Shown piece by piece: positions 42,354 to 50,720 of a stretch of 64,000 nucleotides of DNA (position 1 is its first letter; each line of letters opens with the position of its first letter). Source of the stretch: Flavobacterium branchiicola (lineage in GTDB: Bacteria; Bacteroidota; Bacteroidia; Flavobacteriales; Flavobacteriaceae); assembly GCF_018383905.1 (NCBI RefSeq), contig NZ_JAGYWA010000002.1, positions 367,363-431,362 of the forward strand, written 5' to 3'. Below the pieces are notes generated by a model. That model had not been told where the DNA came from. It saw nothing but the letters and a program-made list of their open reading frames with translations, and made no database searches. Both the position numbers and the translations under genes were made by a program.

Positions 42354-43211
42354 ATGATAAGCGAAGCTCAATTTCAAGCAGAATTACAACTTTTGATCCG
42401 TAATGCCATTAGAGAAGATGTGGGGCCGGGCGATTACAGTTCGCTTGCCTGTATTCCTGATACTGCACACGGTCAGGCTAAATTATTGGTAAAAGATCAG
42501 GGAATTATTGCCGGAGTTGCAATTGCAAAAATGATATTTGAATTTGTTGATCCCAAATTAAAAGTAAAAACCTTTATTGAAGACGGAACTCATGTAGAAT
42601 ATGGCGATGTGGTTTTTGAAGTTTCGGGAAGTTCACAATCTATTTTAAAGTCTGAAAGAGTTGTTTTGAATACCATGCAACGTATGTCGGCAATTGCAAC
42701 AAAAACGAGTCATTTGATGCAATTATTAGAAGGAACTGGTGCAAAAATACTGGATACAAGAAAAACGACTCCAAATTTTAGAGTGGCCGAAAAATGGGCT
42801 GTAAAAATAGGAGGAGGAGAAAATCATCGTTATGCGCTTTACGATATGATTATGCTAAAAGACAATCATATTGATTTTGCTGGGGGAATCACGCTTGCAA
42901 TCAAAAAGACAAAAGAATATCTAAAAGCCAATAATCTCGATTTAAAGATTATAGTTGAAGCCAGAAATCTGGATGAAATTCGTGAGATATTATTAAGTGA
43001 TGGTGTGCACAGAATTTTAATAGATAACTTTAATTATGAAGATACTAAAAAAGCAGTTGCTTTAATTGGTAAAAAGTGCCAGACAGAATCTTCAGGGAAT
43101 ATTAATGAAAAAACAATCCGCGAATATGGACTTTGCGGTGTAAATTATATATCATCCGGAGCTTTAACACACTCAGTTTACAATATGGATTTGAGTTTGA
43201 AAGCTTTTTAA
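42354..43211 (+). CDS. nadC: Quinolinate phosphoribosyltransferase (nicotinate-nucleotide pyrophosphorylase)
   Basis: This 285-residue enzyme forms nicotinate mononucleotide from quinolinate and PRPP in NAD synthesis. Motifs: REDVGPGDYSS, ERVVLNTMQRMSAIAT, KILDTRKTTPNFRVAEKWAVKIGGGENHRYALYDMIMLKDNHID, IIVEARNLDEI, ILIDNFNYEDTKKAV and ESSGNINEKTIREY..GVNYISSGALTHSV. Length is normal. The 282-bp gap upstream (42072-42353) is AT-rich with no gene. BrkB follows 87 bp later. Confidence 0.97.
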   Translation: MISEAQFQAELQLLIRNAIREDVGPGDYSSLACIPDTAHGQAKLLVKDQGIIAGVAIAKMIFEFVDPKLKVKTFIEDGTHVEYGDVVFEVSGSSQSILKSERVVLNTMQRMSAIATKTSHLMQLLEGTGAKILDTRKTTPNFRVAEKWAVKIGGGENHRYALYDMIMLKDNHIDFAGGITLAIKKTKEYLKANNLDLKIIVEARNLDEIREILLSDGVHRILIDNFNYEDTKKAVALIGKKCQTESSGNINEKTIREYGLCGVNYISSGALTHSVYNMDLSLKAF

Positions 43212-43212
43212 T

Positions 43213-43290
43213 AGCGTTATGAGTTTTGAGTTATAAATTATGAGTTAGGTAAAAAAAAAGCTAAAATCTAAACTCAACAATCTAAAATCA
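43213..43290. repeat. Degenerate word repeat after nadC
   Basis: GAGTTATGAGTTTTGAGTTATAAATTATGAGTT-like units (compare 30165), then AAAATCTAAACTC and CAATCTAAAATC. Confidence 0.5.
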
Positions 43291-43298
43291 AAAATAAT

Positions 43299-44222
43299 AT
43301 GTCTAAAGAGATAGAAGACCGGATTGAGAAAATACCCGTGGTACGTTCTTTGGTTCGACTTTTAAAGAAAATAAAATTGCCTTGGCTGGAAGGTTTTTCA
43401 TTGTATGATTTACTTGAAATGTACACTATCGGAATTATTGATGGTGCATTCTCCTATCATGCAAGTGCAGTTTCATTTAGCTTTTTTATGGCTTTATTTC
43501 CTTTTGCACTGTTTATTTTGAACTTGATTCCGTTTATTCCGATAGATAATTTTCAGGATGATTTTCTTCAGTTTGTGCAACAAGGAGTTCCTCCAAATAC
43601 TTATGATGCGATAAGTAAAATTATCAGTGATATTTTAAATAATAGTCATTCAGGATTACTGTCGACGGGATTTTTGCTTTCGATATTTTTGATGGCAAAT
43701 GGTATTAACGGAATTTTGAGTGGTTTCGAATCATCCAAACATGTTTTTGATAAACGTGGTTTTTTGAATCAGTATCTTGTCGCTTTGGCAATTTCACTGG
43801 TTATGACTATTATATTATTTGTAACCGTGGCAACAATTGTAGTTTTTGAGGTATTTATTCAAAAAACGATTATTCAGGATGTACTTAGTGACCGAATTCC
43901 GTTGATTATTTTGGGTCGATATTTGTTTGTTGTTTTAATGATTTTGATAACATCTTCAATATTATTACGTTATGGTACTAAGCAGTATAATAAAGTGCCG
44001 TTTATAAGTATTGGATCTGTTTTTACGACCATCTTAATTGTTATATCTTCGTTCTTTTTTGGGATTTGGGTTATAAAATTCTCAAAATATAACGAACTTT
44101 ATGGTTCAATTGGTACATTATTAATTCTAATGTTCTACATTTGGATAAACTGTATGATTCTGCTTTTGGGGTTCGAACTGAATGCTACTATCAGAAAATT
44201 AAAACAAAAAAAAAATAAATAA
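43299..44222 (+). CDS. YihY/BrkB-family inner-membrane protein
   Basis: A 307-residue membrane protein with about six TM helices. Family features: IIDGAFSYHASAVSFSFFMALFPFALFILNLIPF, IISDILNNSHSGLLSTGFLLSIFLMANGINGILSGF, and SIGTLLILMFYIWINCMILLLGFELNA near the end. YihY proteins were misnamed as RNase BN; the function is unknown, possibly transport. It is followed by the DUF2147 gene after 1 bp, so the two are co-transcribed. Confidence 0.92.
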   Translation: MSKEIEDRIEKIPVVRSLVRLLKKIKLPWLEGFSLYDLLEMYTIGIIDGAFSYHASAVSFSFFMALFPFALFILNLIPFIPIDNFQDDFLQFVQQGVPPNTYDAISKIISDILNNSHSGLLSTGFLLSIFLMANGINGILSGFESSKHVFDKRGFLNQYLVALAISLVMTIILFVTVATIVVFEVFIQKTIIQDVLSDRIPLIILGRYLFVVLMILITSSILLRYGTKQYNKVPFISIGSVFTTILIVISSFFFGIWVIKFSKYNELYGSIGTLLILMFYIWINCMILLLGFELNATIRKLKQKKNK

Positions 44223-44223
44223 T

Positions 44224-44652
44224 ATGAAAAATTGGATGTTAACTATTGGCGTTTTTTTCTTCGCCATGACAATGCAGGCGCAAAGTGTTGTTGGCAAATG
44301 GAAAACAATAGATGATGAAACAGGTGAAGCAAAATCTATTGTAGAGGTTTATGAAAAGTCTGGAAAAATTTATGGTAAAGTAGTAGAAATACTTCGTGAG
44401 AGCCACAAAAAAGATGTTTGTACTAAATGTGACGGTGCAGAGAAAAACAAACCAATTTTAGGAATGGTTATCATCAATGGTCTTAAAAAAGACGGAAGCG
44501 AATACAACGACGGAACTATTCTTGACCCAACAAATGGTAAAAAATACAAATGTTATATCACTTTAGATTCTGCAGATAAATTGAAACTTCGTGGATATGT
44601 TGGAATCTCTTTAATGGGAAGAACTCAATACTGGACACGCGTAAAAAACTAA
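44224..44652 (+). CDS. Exported DUF2147 protein
   Basis: A 142-residue protein with a signal peptide ending MQAQ. It matches DUF2147: VVGKWKTIDDETGEAKSIVEVYEKSGKIYGKVVEIL, then KKDVCTKCDGAEKNKPILGMVIINGLKKDGSEYNDGTILDPTNGKKYKCYI and LRGYVGISLMGRTQYWTRV. The domain is a lipocalin-like barrel of unknown function. It is placed 1 bp after the BrkB gene and 11 bp before the beta-lactamase gene, so all three are likely one operon. Confidence 0.93.
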   Translation: MKNWMLTIGVFFFAMTMQAQSVVGKWKTIDDETGEAKSIVEVYEKSGKIYGKVVEILRESHKKDVCTKCDGAEKNKPILGMVIINGLKKDGSEYNDGTILDPTNGKKYKCYITLDSADKLKLRGYVGISLMGRTQYWTRVKN

Positions 44653-44663
44653 TTAAAATATAA

Positions 44664-45410
44664 ATGCGAAAATTAGCTTCGATAGTTTTATTCTTAGTGA
44701 TTTTTTCAAATACTTTTGGACAATCTAAGAATTCGCCATTACAAATAAGTCATCTTACAGGTGACTTTTATGTTTATAAAACGTTTCATGATTATAAAGG
44801 AACGTTGATTTCTGCCAATGCCATGTATCTGGTTACAGATAAAGGTATTGTTTTGTTTGATGCTCCATGGGATAAAACGCAGTTTCAGCCTTTGTTGGAT
44901 AGTATAAAAGCAAAACACCATAAAGATGTAGTAATGGCTTTTGCAACTCATTCTCATGAAGATCGTGCCGGCGGACTGGATTTTTATAAACAAAAAGGAA
45001 TTAAAACCTACACGATAAAATTAACAGACGAAATTCTTAAAAAGAATAAGGAAAAAACGGCTGAATTTATAATCCCGAATGATACCATTTTTACACTTGG
45101 AAAATATAAATTTGAAGTTTATTATCCAGGAAAAGGTCACGCACCGGATAATGTTGTGGTTTGGTTTGCTAAAGAGAAAATTTTATATGGAGGTTGTTTT
45201 GTAAAAAGTACCGTGGCTACAGATTTAGGTTATTTGGGTGATGCCGATGTAAAAGAGTGGCAGAAATCGATTAAAAAAGTACAGGCAAAATGTAAAAATC
45301 CAGTTTATATTATTCCGGGTCATGATGATTGGAGTAATATAGGATCTTTAAATCATACGCAGAAATTAGTTGATGAGTATCTGGCTCAGAAATCTTCAGG
45401 GAAGAAATAA
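44664..45410 (+). CDS. Subclass B1 metallo-beta-lactamase (BlaB/JOHN-like)
   Basis: A 248-residue periplasmic enzyme with a signal peptide ending TFGQ. All B1 zinc ligands are visible: site 1 His96, His98 (THSHEDRAGG) and His159 (GKGHAPDNVVVW), site 2 Asp100, Cys178 (YGGCFVKSTVATDLGYLGDAD) and His220 (IIPGHDDW). The sequence strongly resembles chromosomal B1 enzymes of Flavobacterium and Elizabethkingia (BlaB, JOHN-1). It should hydrolyse penicillins and carbapenems, if expressed. No integron, IS or plasmid feature is near, so it looks intrinsic. Confidence 0.93.
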   Translation: MRKLASIVLFLVIFSNTFGQSKNSPLQISHLTGDFYVYKTFHDYKGTLISANAMYLVTDKGIVLFDAPWDKTQFQPLLDSIKAKHHKDVVMAFATHSHEDRAGGLDFYKQKGIKTYTIKLTDEILKKNKEKTAEFIIPNDTIFTLGKYKFEVYYPGKGHAPDNVVVWFAKEKILYGGCFVKSTVATDLGYLGDADVKEWQKSIKKVQAKCKNPVYIIPGHDDWSNIGSLNHTQKLVDEYLAQKSSGKK

Positions 45411-45420
45411 TTTTTATGCG

Positions 45421-45428
45421 TATATTTG
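45421..45428 (+). promoter_or_regulatory. -7 box TATATTTG for the toxin-antitoxin pair
   Basis: Exact TAnnTTTG, 17 bp before the antitoxin ATG. No -33 TTG. Confidence 0.45.
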
Positions 45429-45445
45429 AAACAGTATAAAGAGTG

Positions 45446-45688
45446 ATGAAAATGACAGTAACCGATAAACATATACTTGAATCGTATTCAAATTTATTTG
45501 AGGGGCTTAGTTTTTCTAATAAAATTGAACTTATAGAAAGGTTGACAAAGTCAATAAAAAGTAATAAAGCCAAAGAAAATGATTTTTATAAATCATTTGG
45601 CGCATTTGCTTCAGAAAAACCTGCAGAAGATATTGTATCTGAAATTAAAGCTAATAGAAGTTTTAAAAATAAGGAAATTGATTTTTAA
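45446..45688 (+). CDS. Antitoxin of a VapBC-type module
   Basis: An 80-residue protein. Its tail KSFGAFASEKPAEDIVSEIKANRSFKNKEIDF resembles C-termini of VapB-type antitoxins that wrap around a PIN toxin. The N-terminal half (ILESYSNLFEGLSFSNKIELIERLTKSIK) is helical; I cannot confirm the DNA-binding fold. A GTG one codon upstream is possible. The stop codon overlaps the toxin start by 1 bp (TAATG), which implies coupled translation. Confidence 0.75.
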   Translation: MKMTVTDKHILESYSNLFEGLSFSNKIELIERLTKSIKSNKAKENDFYKSFGAFASEKPAEDIVSEIKANRSFKNKEIDF

Positions 45689-46092
45689 TGGGTTATTTAT
45701 TAGATACTAGTATTTGTGTTTTCTTTCTTAGGGGAAAACTTGATCTTGATAAAAAGTTTCGGGATGTTGGACTGGAAAATTGTTATATTTCCGAAATTAC
45801 AGTTGCTGAACTTCGTTTTGGTGCTGAAAATAGCGAAGATCCAACAAAATCAAATAAAGCAGTTGATACTTTTTTGAAAGGACTAACAATAATTCCAATT
45901 TTTGGATCTATTAAAAGATATGCAGTAGAGAAAGTACGACTTAGGAAAATTGGCAAACCAATGAATGATGAATTTGATCTTTTAATTGGGGTTACTGCAA
46001 TTGAAAATCAGTTAACTCTAGTTACTGATAATACTAAAGATTTTAAACTTTTAAATGGGATTCAAATGGAGAATTGGTTTGAAAGAAATTAA
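45688..46092 (+). CDS. PIN-domain toxin (VapC-like)
   Basis: A 134-residue PIN endoribonuclease: Asp6 (GYLLDTSICVFFLRG), Glu41 (TVAELRFGAENS), Asp in PMNDEFDLLIGVTAIENQLTLVTDN, and the last Asp in that block, making the four-acid active site. Length and C-terminal LLNGIQMENW match VapC proteins of this kind. The target, usually a tRNA or rRNA, cannot be predicted. It starts 1 bp inside the antitoxin stop. It is inserted between the beta-lactamase and priA. Confidence 0.9.
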   Translation: MGYLLDTSICVFFLRGKLDLDKKFRDVGLENCYISEITVAELRFGAENSEDPTKSNKAVDTFLKGLTIIPIFGSIKRYAVEKVRLRKIGKPMNDEFDLLIGVTAIENQLTLVTDNTKDFKLLNGIQMENWFERN

Positions 46093-46147
46093 TTGCTGCA
46101 ACAAAATCTGCTAATCTTTAATTTTTGTTTTTCTTATAATTTTCTAC

Positions 46148-48598
46148 ATGTTTTTTATCGAAGTTATTTTACCGCTTTCCTTAGCAAAAACGTTTACATA
46201 TCGTGTTTCTGAGGCTGAATTTCATTTCATTAAAAAAGGAATGCGGGTGGCGGTACCTTTTGGTAAAAGTAAAATATACACGGCTCTTGTATTGGATATT
46301 CATGAAAATGCACCAACATTATATGAAGCCAAAGAAATTCATCAGATCTTAGATGAGAAACCTATTGCAACCGAAATTCAGATTAAACACTGGCTTTGGT
46401 TGGCAAATTATTATATGTGTGGTATTGGTGATGTTTATCGTGGTGCTTTTCCGAGTGGATTATTACTGGAAAGTGAAACGATAGTTACGCATAAACCTGA
46501 AGTTGTTGTTAATGACAGCGAGCTTTCTGATGATGAGTTTTTGGTTTATGAAGCCTTACAGCATCAGAGTTCCTTGAAAGTTCAGGAAATCGCTTCGATT
46601 TTAAATAAGAAGAATATACTTCCGGTTCTTCAGAAATTAATGAATAAGGATATCATTGTTTTAGAAGAAGAAATAAAAGAAACCTACAAACCAAAACTGA
46701 TTCGATATGTAAAATTACATTCGAAATACGAATCGGATAATGGTTTGGCGGAATTACTGGAAGTATTGAAAAGTGCCAATAAACAAAAGGAAATTGTAAT
46801 GGCATATTTTCAGCTTAACGCTACGGAAAAAAAGCCAATTACAGTTAAAAAACTTACCGAGGTTTCGAATGTGACATCATCAGTTGTTAAGGCTTTAATT
46901 GAAAAGGAGATTTTTGAGGAGTATTTTCTACAGCATGACAGGGTTTCTTATAATGGTGAAAAGACCGAGAAAGAACTTACGCTAAGTGAAGCACAGGAAA
47001 ATGCATTTTCTAAGATTAAAAATAACTTTTCAGAAAAAGAAGTTTGTCTGCTTCATGGCGTAACTTCAAGTGGGAAAACAGAAATCTACATTAAATTAAT
47101 AGAAGAATATCTGGTAACAGGAAGACAGGTTTTGTACTTGCTTCCGGAAATTGCTTTAACGACTCAGTTGGTTTCACGTTTACGACTTCATTTTGGAGAT
47201 AAAGTAGCTGTGTTTCATTCGAAATATAGTAATAATGAAAGGGTTGAGGTTTGGAGGCAAACACTTGAAAATTCTGAGAAAGCTCAAATTGTAATAGGAG
47301 CGAGGTCGGCCTTGTTTTTGCCTTTTAATGATCTAGGTTTGTTGATTGTTGATGAAGAACATGAGCAAACGTTTAAGCAAACTGATCCTGCACCGCGATA
47401 TCATGCGCGCGACGCTGCAATTGTTTTGGCAAACCTGCATAATGCCAAAGTATTATTAGGTTCTGCAACTCCAAGTATTGAAACGTATTTTAATACGCAG
47501 ATTGAAAAATTTGGTTTGGTTACGTTGACGGAGCGTTATAAAAATGTTCGAATGCCCGAAGTTCTTCTGGTTGATTTAAAAGATAAGCATTTCAGAAAAA
47601 AAATGACAGGTCATTTTAGTGACCTTTTGATAGAAGAAATAGCCGAGGCTTTGGCTTTAGGTGAACAGGTTATTTTATTTCAAAACAGACGTGGATATTC
47701 TCCTATAATAGAATGTATGACTTGTGGTCACGTACCGCATTGTCAGCAATGTGATGTTAGTTTGACTTTTCATAAAAATAAAAATCAGCTGCGTTGTCAT
47801 TATTGTGGATATTCAATTGCAAAACCAACTAATTGTCACAGTTGTTCCAGTATCGATTTAACAACAAAAGGTTTTGGAACGGAGCAAATCGAACAGGAAT
47901 TATTATCTCTTTTTCCGAAAGCAAAAACCGGAAGAATGGATCAGGATACAACGCGTGGAAAGTTTGGTTTTGAAAAGATCATAGATACTTTTAAAAATAG
48001 AGAAATTGATATTTTGGTCGGAACGCAAATGCTGGCCAAAGGTTTAGATTTTGATAATGTAAGTCTGGTTGGGATTATGAATGCAGATAATATGCTGCAT
48101 CATCCTGATTTCAGAGCTTTTGAGCGTAGTTTTCAAATGATGACACAAGTCGCTGGAAGAGCCGGAAGATCTGAGAAACAAGGAAAAGTAGTAATTCAGA
48201 CTTATAATCCAAATCACAATACAATTCAGCAAGTTACAGACCATAATTATATAGGTATGTATAAGGAGCAATTGTATGACAGACAAATCTATAAATATCC
48301 TCCATATTTCAGAATTATAAAACTGACTTTAAAACATCGTGAATTCGAAAAATTAAAAGAAGGGTCGATGTGGTTGTATCAGGTTTTGAGTCAGAATCTG
48401 AATATACCAGTTTTAGGACCGGAAGAACCGGCAATAAGCAGAATCAGGAATGAATACCTTAGAACTATATTGATTAAAATTCCGCAAAATCTGCATTTAG
48501 GGAATACAAAAAAAACTATTCAGAAAATGTTGAATAGTTTTGAAGCTGTCGCGCAGTACAGAGCTATAAAAGTTGTGGTGAACGTCGATTTTTATTAA
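46148..48598 (+). CDS. priA: Primosomal protein N' (replication restart helicase)
   Basis: This 816-residue 3'-5' DNA helicase reloads the replisome at stalled forks. The N-terminal 3'BD and WH domains cover about 1-270. The helicase core has Walker A HGVTSSGKTEIY, DEEHEQTFKQ, GSATPS, and FQNRRGYSP. The zinc-binding insertion is CMTCGHVPHCQQCDVSLTFH..CHYCGYSIAKPTNCHSCSS with eight Cys. MLAKGLDFDNVSLVGIMNAD and QVAGRAGRSEKQGKV complete motifs V and VI. The stop codon overlaps the convergent LytTR regulator gene by 4 bp. Confidence 0.97.
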   Translation: MFFIEVILPLSLAKTFTYRVSEAEFHFIKKGMRVAVPFGKSKIYTALVLDIHENAPTLYEAKEIHQILDEKPIATEIQIKHWLWLANYYMCGIGDVYRGAFPSGLLLESETIVTHKPEVVVNDSELSDDEFLVYEALQHQSSLKVQEIASILNKKNILPVLQKLMNKDIIVLEEEIKETYKPKLIRYVKLHSKYESDNGLAELLEVLKSANKQKEIVMAYFQLNATEKKPITVKKLTEVSNVTSSVVKALIEKEIFEEYFLQHDRVSYNGEKTEKELTLSEAQENAFSKIKNNFSEKEVCLLHGVTSSGKTEIYIKLIEEYLVTGRQVLYLLPEIALTTQLVSRLRLHFGDKVAVFHSKYSNNERVEVWRQTLENSEKAQIVIGARSALFLPFNDLGLLIVDEEHEQTFKQTDPAPRYHARDAAIVLANLHNAKVLLGSATPSIETYFNTQIEKFGLVTLTERYKNVRMPEVLLVDLKDKHFRKKMTGHFSDLLIEEIAEALALGEQVILFQNRRGYSPIIECMTCGHVPHCQQCDVSLTFHKNKNQLRCHYCGYSIAKPTNCHSCSSIDLTTKGFGTEQIEQELLSLFPKAKTGRMDQDTTRGKFGFEKIIDTFKNREIDILVGTQMLAKGLDFDNVSLVGIMNADNMLHHPDFRAFERSFQMMTQVAGRAGRSEKQGKVVIQTYNPNHNTIQQVTDHNYIGMYKEQLYDRQIYKYPPYFRIIKLTLKHREFEKLKEGSMWLYQVLSQNLNIPVLGPEEPAISRIRNEYLRTILIKIPQNLHLGNTKKTIQKMLNSFEAVAQYRAIKVVVNVDFY

Positions 48599-49293
48599 GA
48601 CGATGTAGATAATGCTTTAACTAAGTCCTCTTTTTTGTTTCGGCTTAACGGAATTTTGGTGATTCCAATTTCAGCGAACTTACTATTAAATCGTTCTACC
48701 TTATCAATATTAATAATGTAAGATTTGTGCACACGAATAAATTTGTCTTTCGATAAATCATTTTCGAAAGATTTCATTGTTGAAAGAACCAAATTGCTGT
48801 CATCTTCAGTAACTACCCTTACATAATCTCCAAAAGCTTCAATCCATTTGATTTTGGCAGTGAAAATTTTAAGTTTTTTAAGGTTGCTTTTGATGAAGAT
48901 ATGTTCTCCTTCTTCCTCTTTAACTTCTTTCTTAAGTAAATGCATATCGATTGCCCTTTTGACAGAAGCATTAAATCGATCAACGGCAATTGGTTTTTGC
49001 AGATAATCGGTAGCATCATAATCAAAAGCTTTTAAAGCATATTCAGCTTTAGAAGTGATAAATATAATTTGAGGTTTTGATTTTAGTCCGTCAAGGAAGT
49101 CAAAACCATTGATAACAGGCATTTCAATATCAAGAAATATTAAATCGATATTATTTAAAGAGATACAGCTTTTTGCTTCTATTGCATTAGAAAAGTCCCC
49201 GATTAAGTGCAAACCTGGGTGATTATTAACTAATTTTGCAATAATTGTCCTCTGTATAGAACTATCATCTACAACAACACAGTTTAGTTTCAT
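48595..49293 (-). CDS. LytTR-family response regulator
   Basis: A 232-residue transcription regulator: receiver domain 1-120 with the acidic pocket CVVVDDSS, phosphoacceptor Asp in IDLIFLDIEMPVINGFDF, and Lys in DYLQKPIAVDRF; LytTR DNA-binding domain about 135-230 (IKWIEAFGDYVRVVTEDD, FIRVHKSYIINIDKVERFNSKF, IPLSRNKKEDLVKAL). No sensor kinase is adjacent, so its partner is elsewhere. It overlaps the end of priA tail-to-tail. Confidence 0.94.
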   Translation of the reverse strand: MKLNCVVVDDSSIQRTIIAKLVNNHPGLHLIGDFSNAIEAKSCISLNNIDLIFLDIEMPVINGFDFLDGLKSKPQIIFITSKAEYALKAFDYDATDYLQKPIAVDRFNASVKRAIDMHLLKKEVKEEEGEHIFIKSNLKKLKIFTAKIKWIEAFGDYVRVVTEDDSNLVLSTMKSFENDLSKDKFIRVHKSYIINIDKVERFNSKFAEIGITKIPLSRNKKEDLVKALSTSS

Positions 49294-49409
49294 AACATTT
49301 AAATTTAGAATAAATTCAGGATAGCAATAGTAAATGTATTATTTTTTTGTACAAAAAACTAAAATGAGCGACTATTTTTTGCATTATGACGAATAAAAGA
49401 AAATTTGTG

Positions 49410-49439
49410 TTGTATATTTAAATATAATGATTACTTTTG
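49410..49439 (+). promoter_or_regulatory. Promoter of the rpsF-rpsR-rplI operon
   Basis: TTG at 49410-49412 (-33) and TACTTTTG at 49432-49439 (-7), 19 nt apart, a full match to the Bacteroidota sigma-A pattern. It lies 31 bp ahead of rpsF. Confidence 0.8.
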
Positions 49440-49470
49440 CACCCAATTTTAACAAATAAATATTGTATTT

Positions 49471-49812
49471 ATGAATCATTATGAAACTGTTTTCATTTTA
49501 AATCCCGTTTTATCTGAGGTTCAGGTGAAGGAAACAGTAACGAAATTTGAAGAATTTCTTACTAGTAGAGGAGCTGAAATGGTATCGAAAGAGGATTGGG
49601 GTCTTAAAAAAATGGCTTACGAAATCCAAAACAAAAAAAGTGGTTTTTACCATTTATTCGAATTCAAAGTAGCTGGAGAAGTTCTTGTAGCTTTTGAAAC
49701 TGAATTTAGACGTGACGAAAGAGTTATGCGTTTCTTAACTGTAAGTTTAGATAAACATGCTATTTCATGGGCGGAAAGAAGAAGAGCTAAATTAAAATCT
49801 ACTAAAGCGTAA
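49471..49812 (+). CDS. rpsF: 30S ribosomal protein S6
   Basis: A 113-residue ribosomal protein that pairs with S18 in the platform of the 30S subunit. Core: [60 protein letters not shown] and [17 protein letters not shown]. First gene of the S6-S18-L9 operon, with rpsR 5 bp downstream. Confidence 0.98.
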   Translation: MNHYETVFILNPVLSEVQVKETVTKFEEFLTSRGAEMVSKEDWGLKKMAYEIQNKKSGFYHLFEFKVAGEVLVAFETEFRRDERVMRFLTVSLDKHAISWAERRRAKLKSTKA

Positions 49813-49817
49813 TTATT

Positions 49818-50114
49818 ATGTCTACAATTGAGCAATCTGCAAAAGGAAAAAAAGACGGAGATATCAGATATTTAACGCCTTTAAACATTGAAACTAACAA
49901 AACTAAAAAGTATTGCCGTTTCAAAAAATCTGGAATCAAATACATCGATTATAAAGATGCTGATTTCTTATTGAAATTCGTAAATGAGCAAGGAAAAATT
50001 CTTCCTCGTCGTTTAACTGGAACTTCATTAAAATACCAAAGAAAAGTTTCTGTAGCTGTAAAAAGAGCTCGTCACTTAGCTTTAATGCCATACGTGGCCG
50101 ATTTATTAAAATAA
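49818..50114 (+). CDS. rpsR: 30S ribosomal protein S18
   Basis: A 98-residue small-subunit protein: [64 protein letters not shown] matches S18 in full. The N-terminal 25 residues are a short Bacteroidota-type extension. It forms the S6-S18 heterodimer with the preceding gene product. Confidence 0.98.
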
Positions 50115-50180
50115 TTAAAAACTCTAGTCGCTGGTTTCTGTTAAAGCAGAACCTAACTTCTAAAATATAAGGACAACAAC

Positions 50181-50621
50181 ATGGAACTTATTTTAAAACA
50201 AGACGTACAAAACTTAGGATTTAAAGATGATGTAGTATCTGTAAAACCTGGTTACGGTCGTAACTTTTTAATTCCTCAAGGTTTTGCTACTTTGGCAACT
50301 CCTTCTGCTAAAAAAGTTTTAGCTGAAAATTTAAAACAAAGAGCTCACAAAGAAGCTAAAGTTGTTGCTGATGCTAAAGCATTAGCTGAAACTTTAAAAG
50401 CTCTTGAGATTAAACTTACAGCAAAAGCTGGTGGAGAGAAACTTTTTGGTTCTATCACGAATATTGATATCGCTGAAGCATTAGAGAAATCTGGAAATGC
50501 TATCGATAGAAAATTCATCACTAGTGGTATCGTTAAACGTACTGGAAAATATGCAGCGAGCATCCGTTTACACAGAGATGTTATCGTTGAATTAGCTTAC
50601 GAAATCGTAGCTGAAAAATAA
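50181..50621 (+). CDS. rplI: 50S ribosomal protein L9
   Basis: A 146-residue protein of the large subunit: MELILKQDVQNLGFKDDVVSVKPGYGRNFLIPQGFA is the N-terminal RNA-binding domain, then a long Ala/Lys helix, and the C-terminal domain LFGSITNIDIAEALEKSG..IDRKFITSGIVKRTGKY. It is 66 bp after rpsR and closes the operon before a UUCG-loop terminator. Confidence 0.98.
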   Translation: MELILKQDVQNLGFKDDVVSVKPGYGRNFLIPQGFATLATPSAKKVLAENLKQRAHKEAKVVADAKALAETLKALEIKLTAKAGGEKLFGSITNIDIAEALEKSGNAIDRKFITSGIVKRTGKYAASIRLHRDVIVELAYEIVAEK

Positions 50622-50654
50622 CATTTTGTTAACTTCTTGTTAATAAAATATAAA

Positions 50655-50681
50655 AATCACTCTTCGGAGTGATTTTTTTTT
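50655..50681 (+). terminator. Terminator of the ribosomal operon
   Basis: Stem AATCACTC / GAGTGATT with a TTCG tetraloop (50663-50666), then a T run to 50681. Confidence 0.95.
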
Positions 50682-50684
50682 GTC

Positions 50685-50692
50685 TATTTTTG
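50685..50692 (+). promoter_or_regulatory. -7 box TATTTTTG for the Oar-like receptor
   Basis: Exact TAnnTTTG just past the terminator T run. It lies 28 bp before the chosen ATG and rules against the longer GTG start at 50694. Confidence 0.5.
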
Positions 50693-50720
50693 GGTGAATA
50701 ACTCACTCAAAACCAATAAA

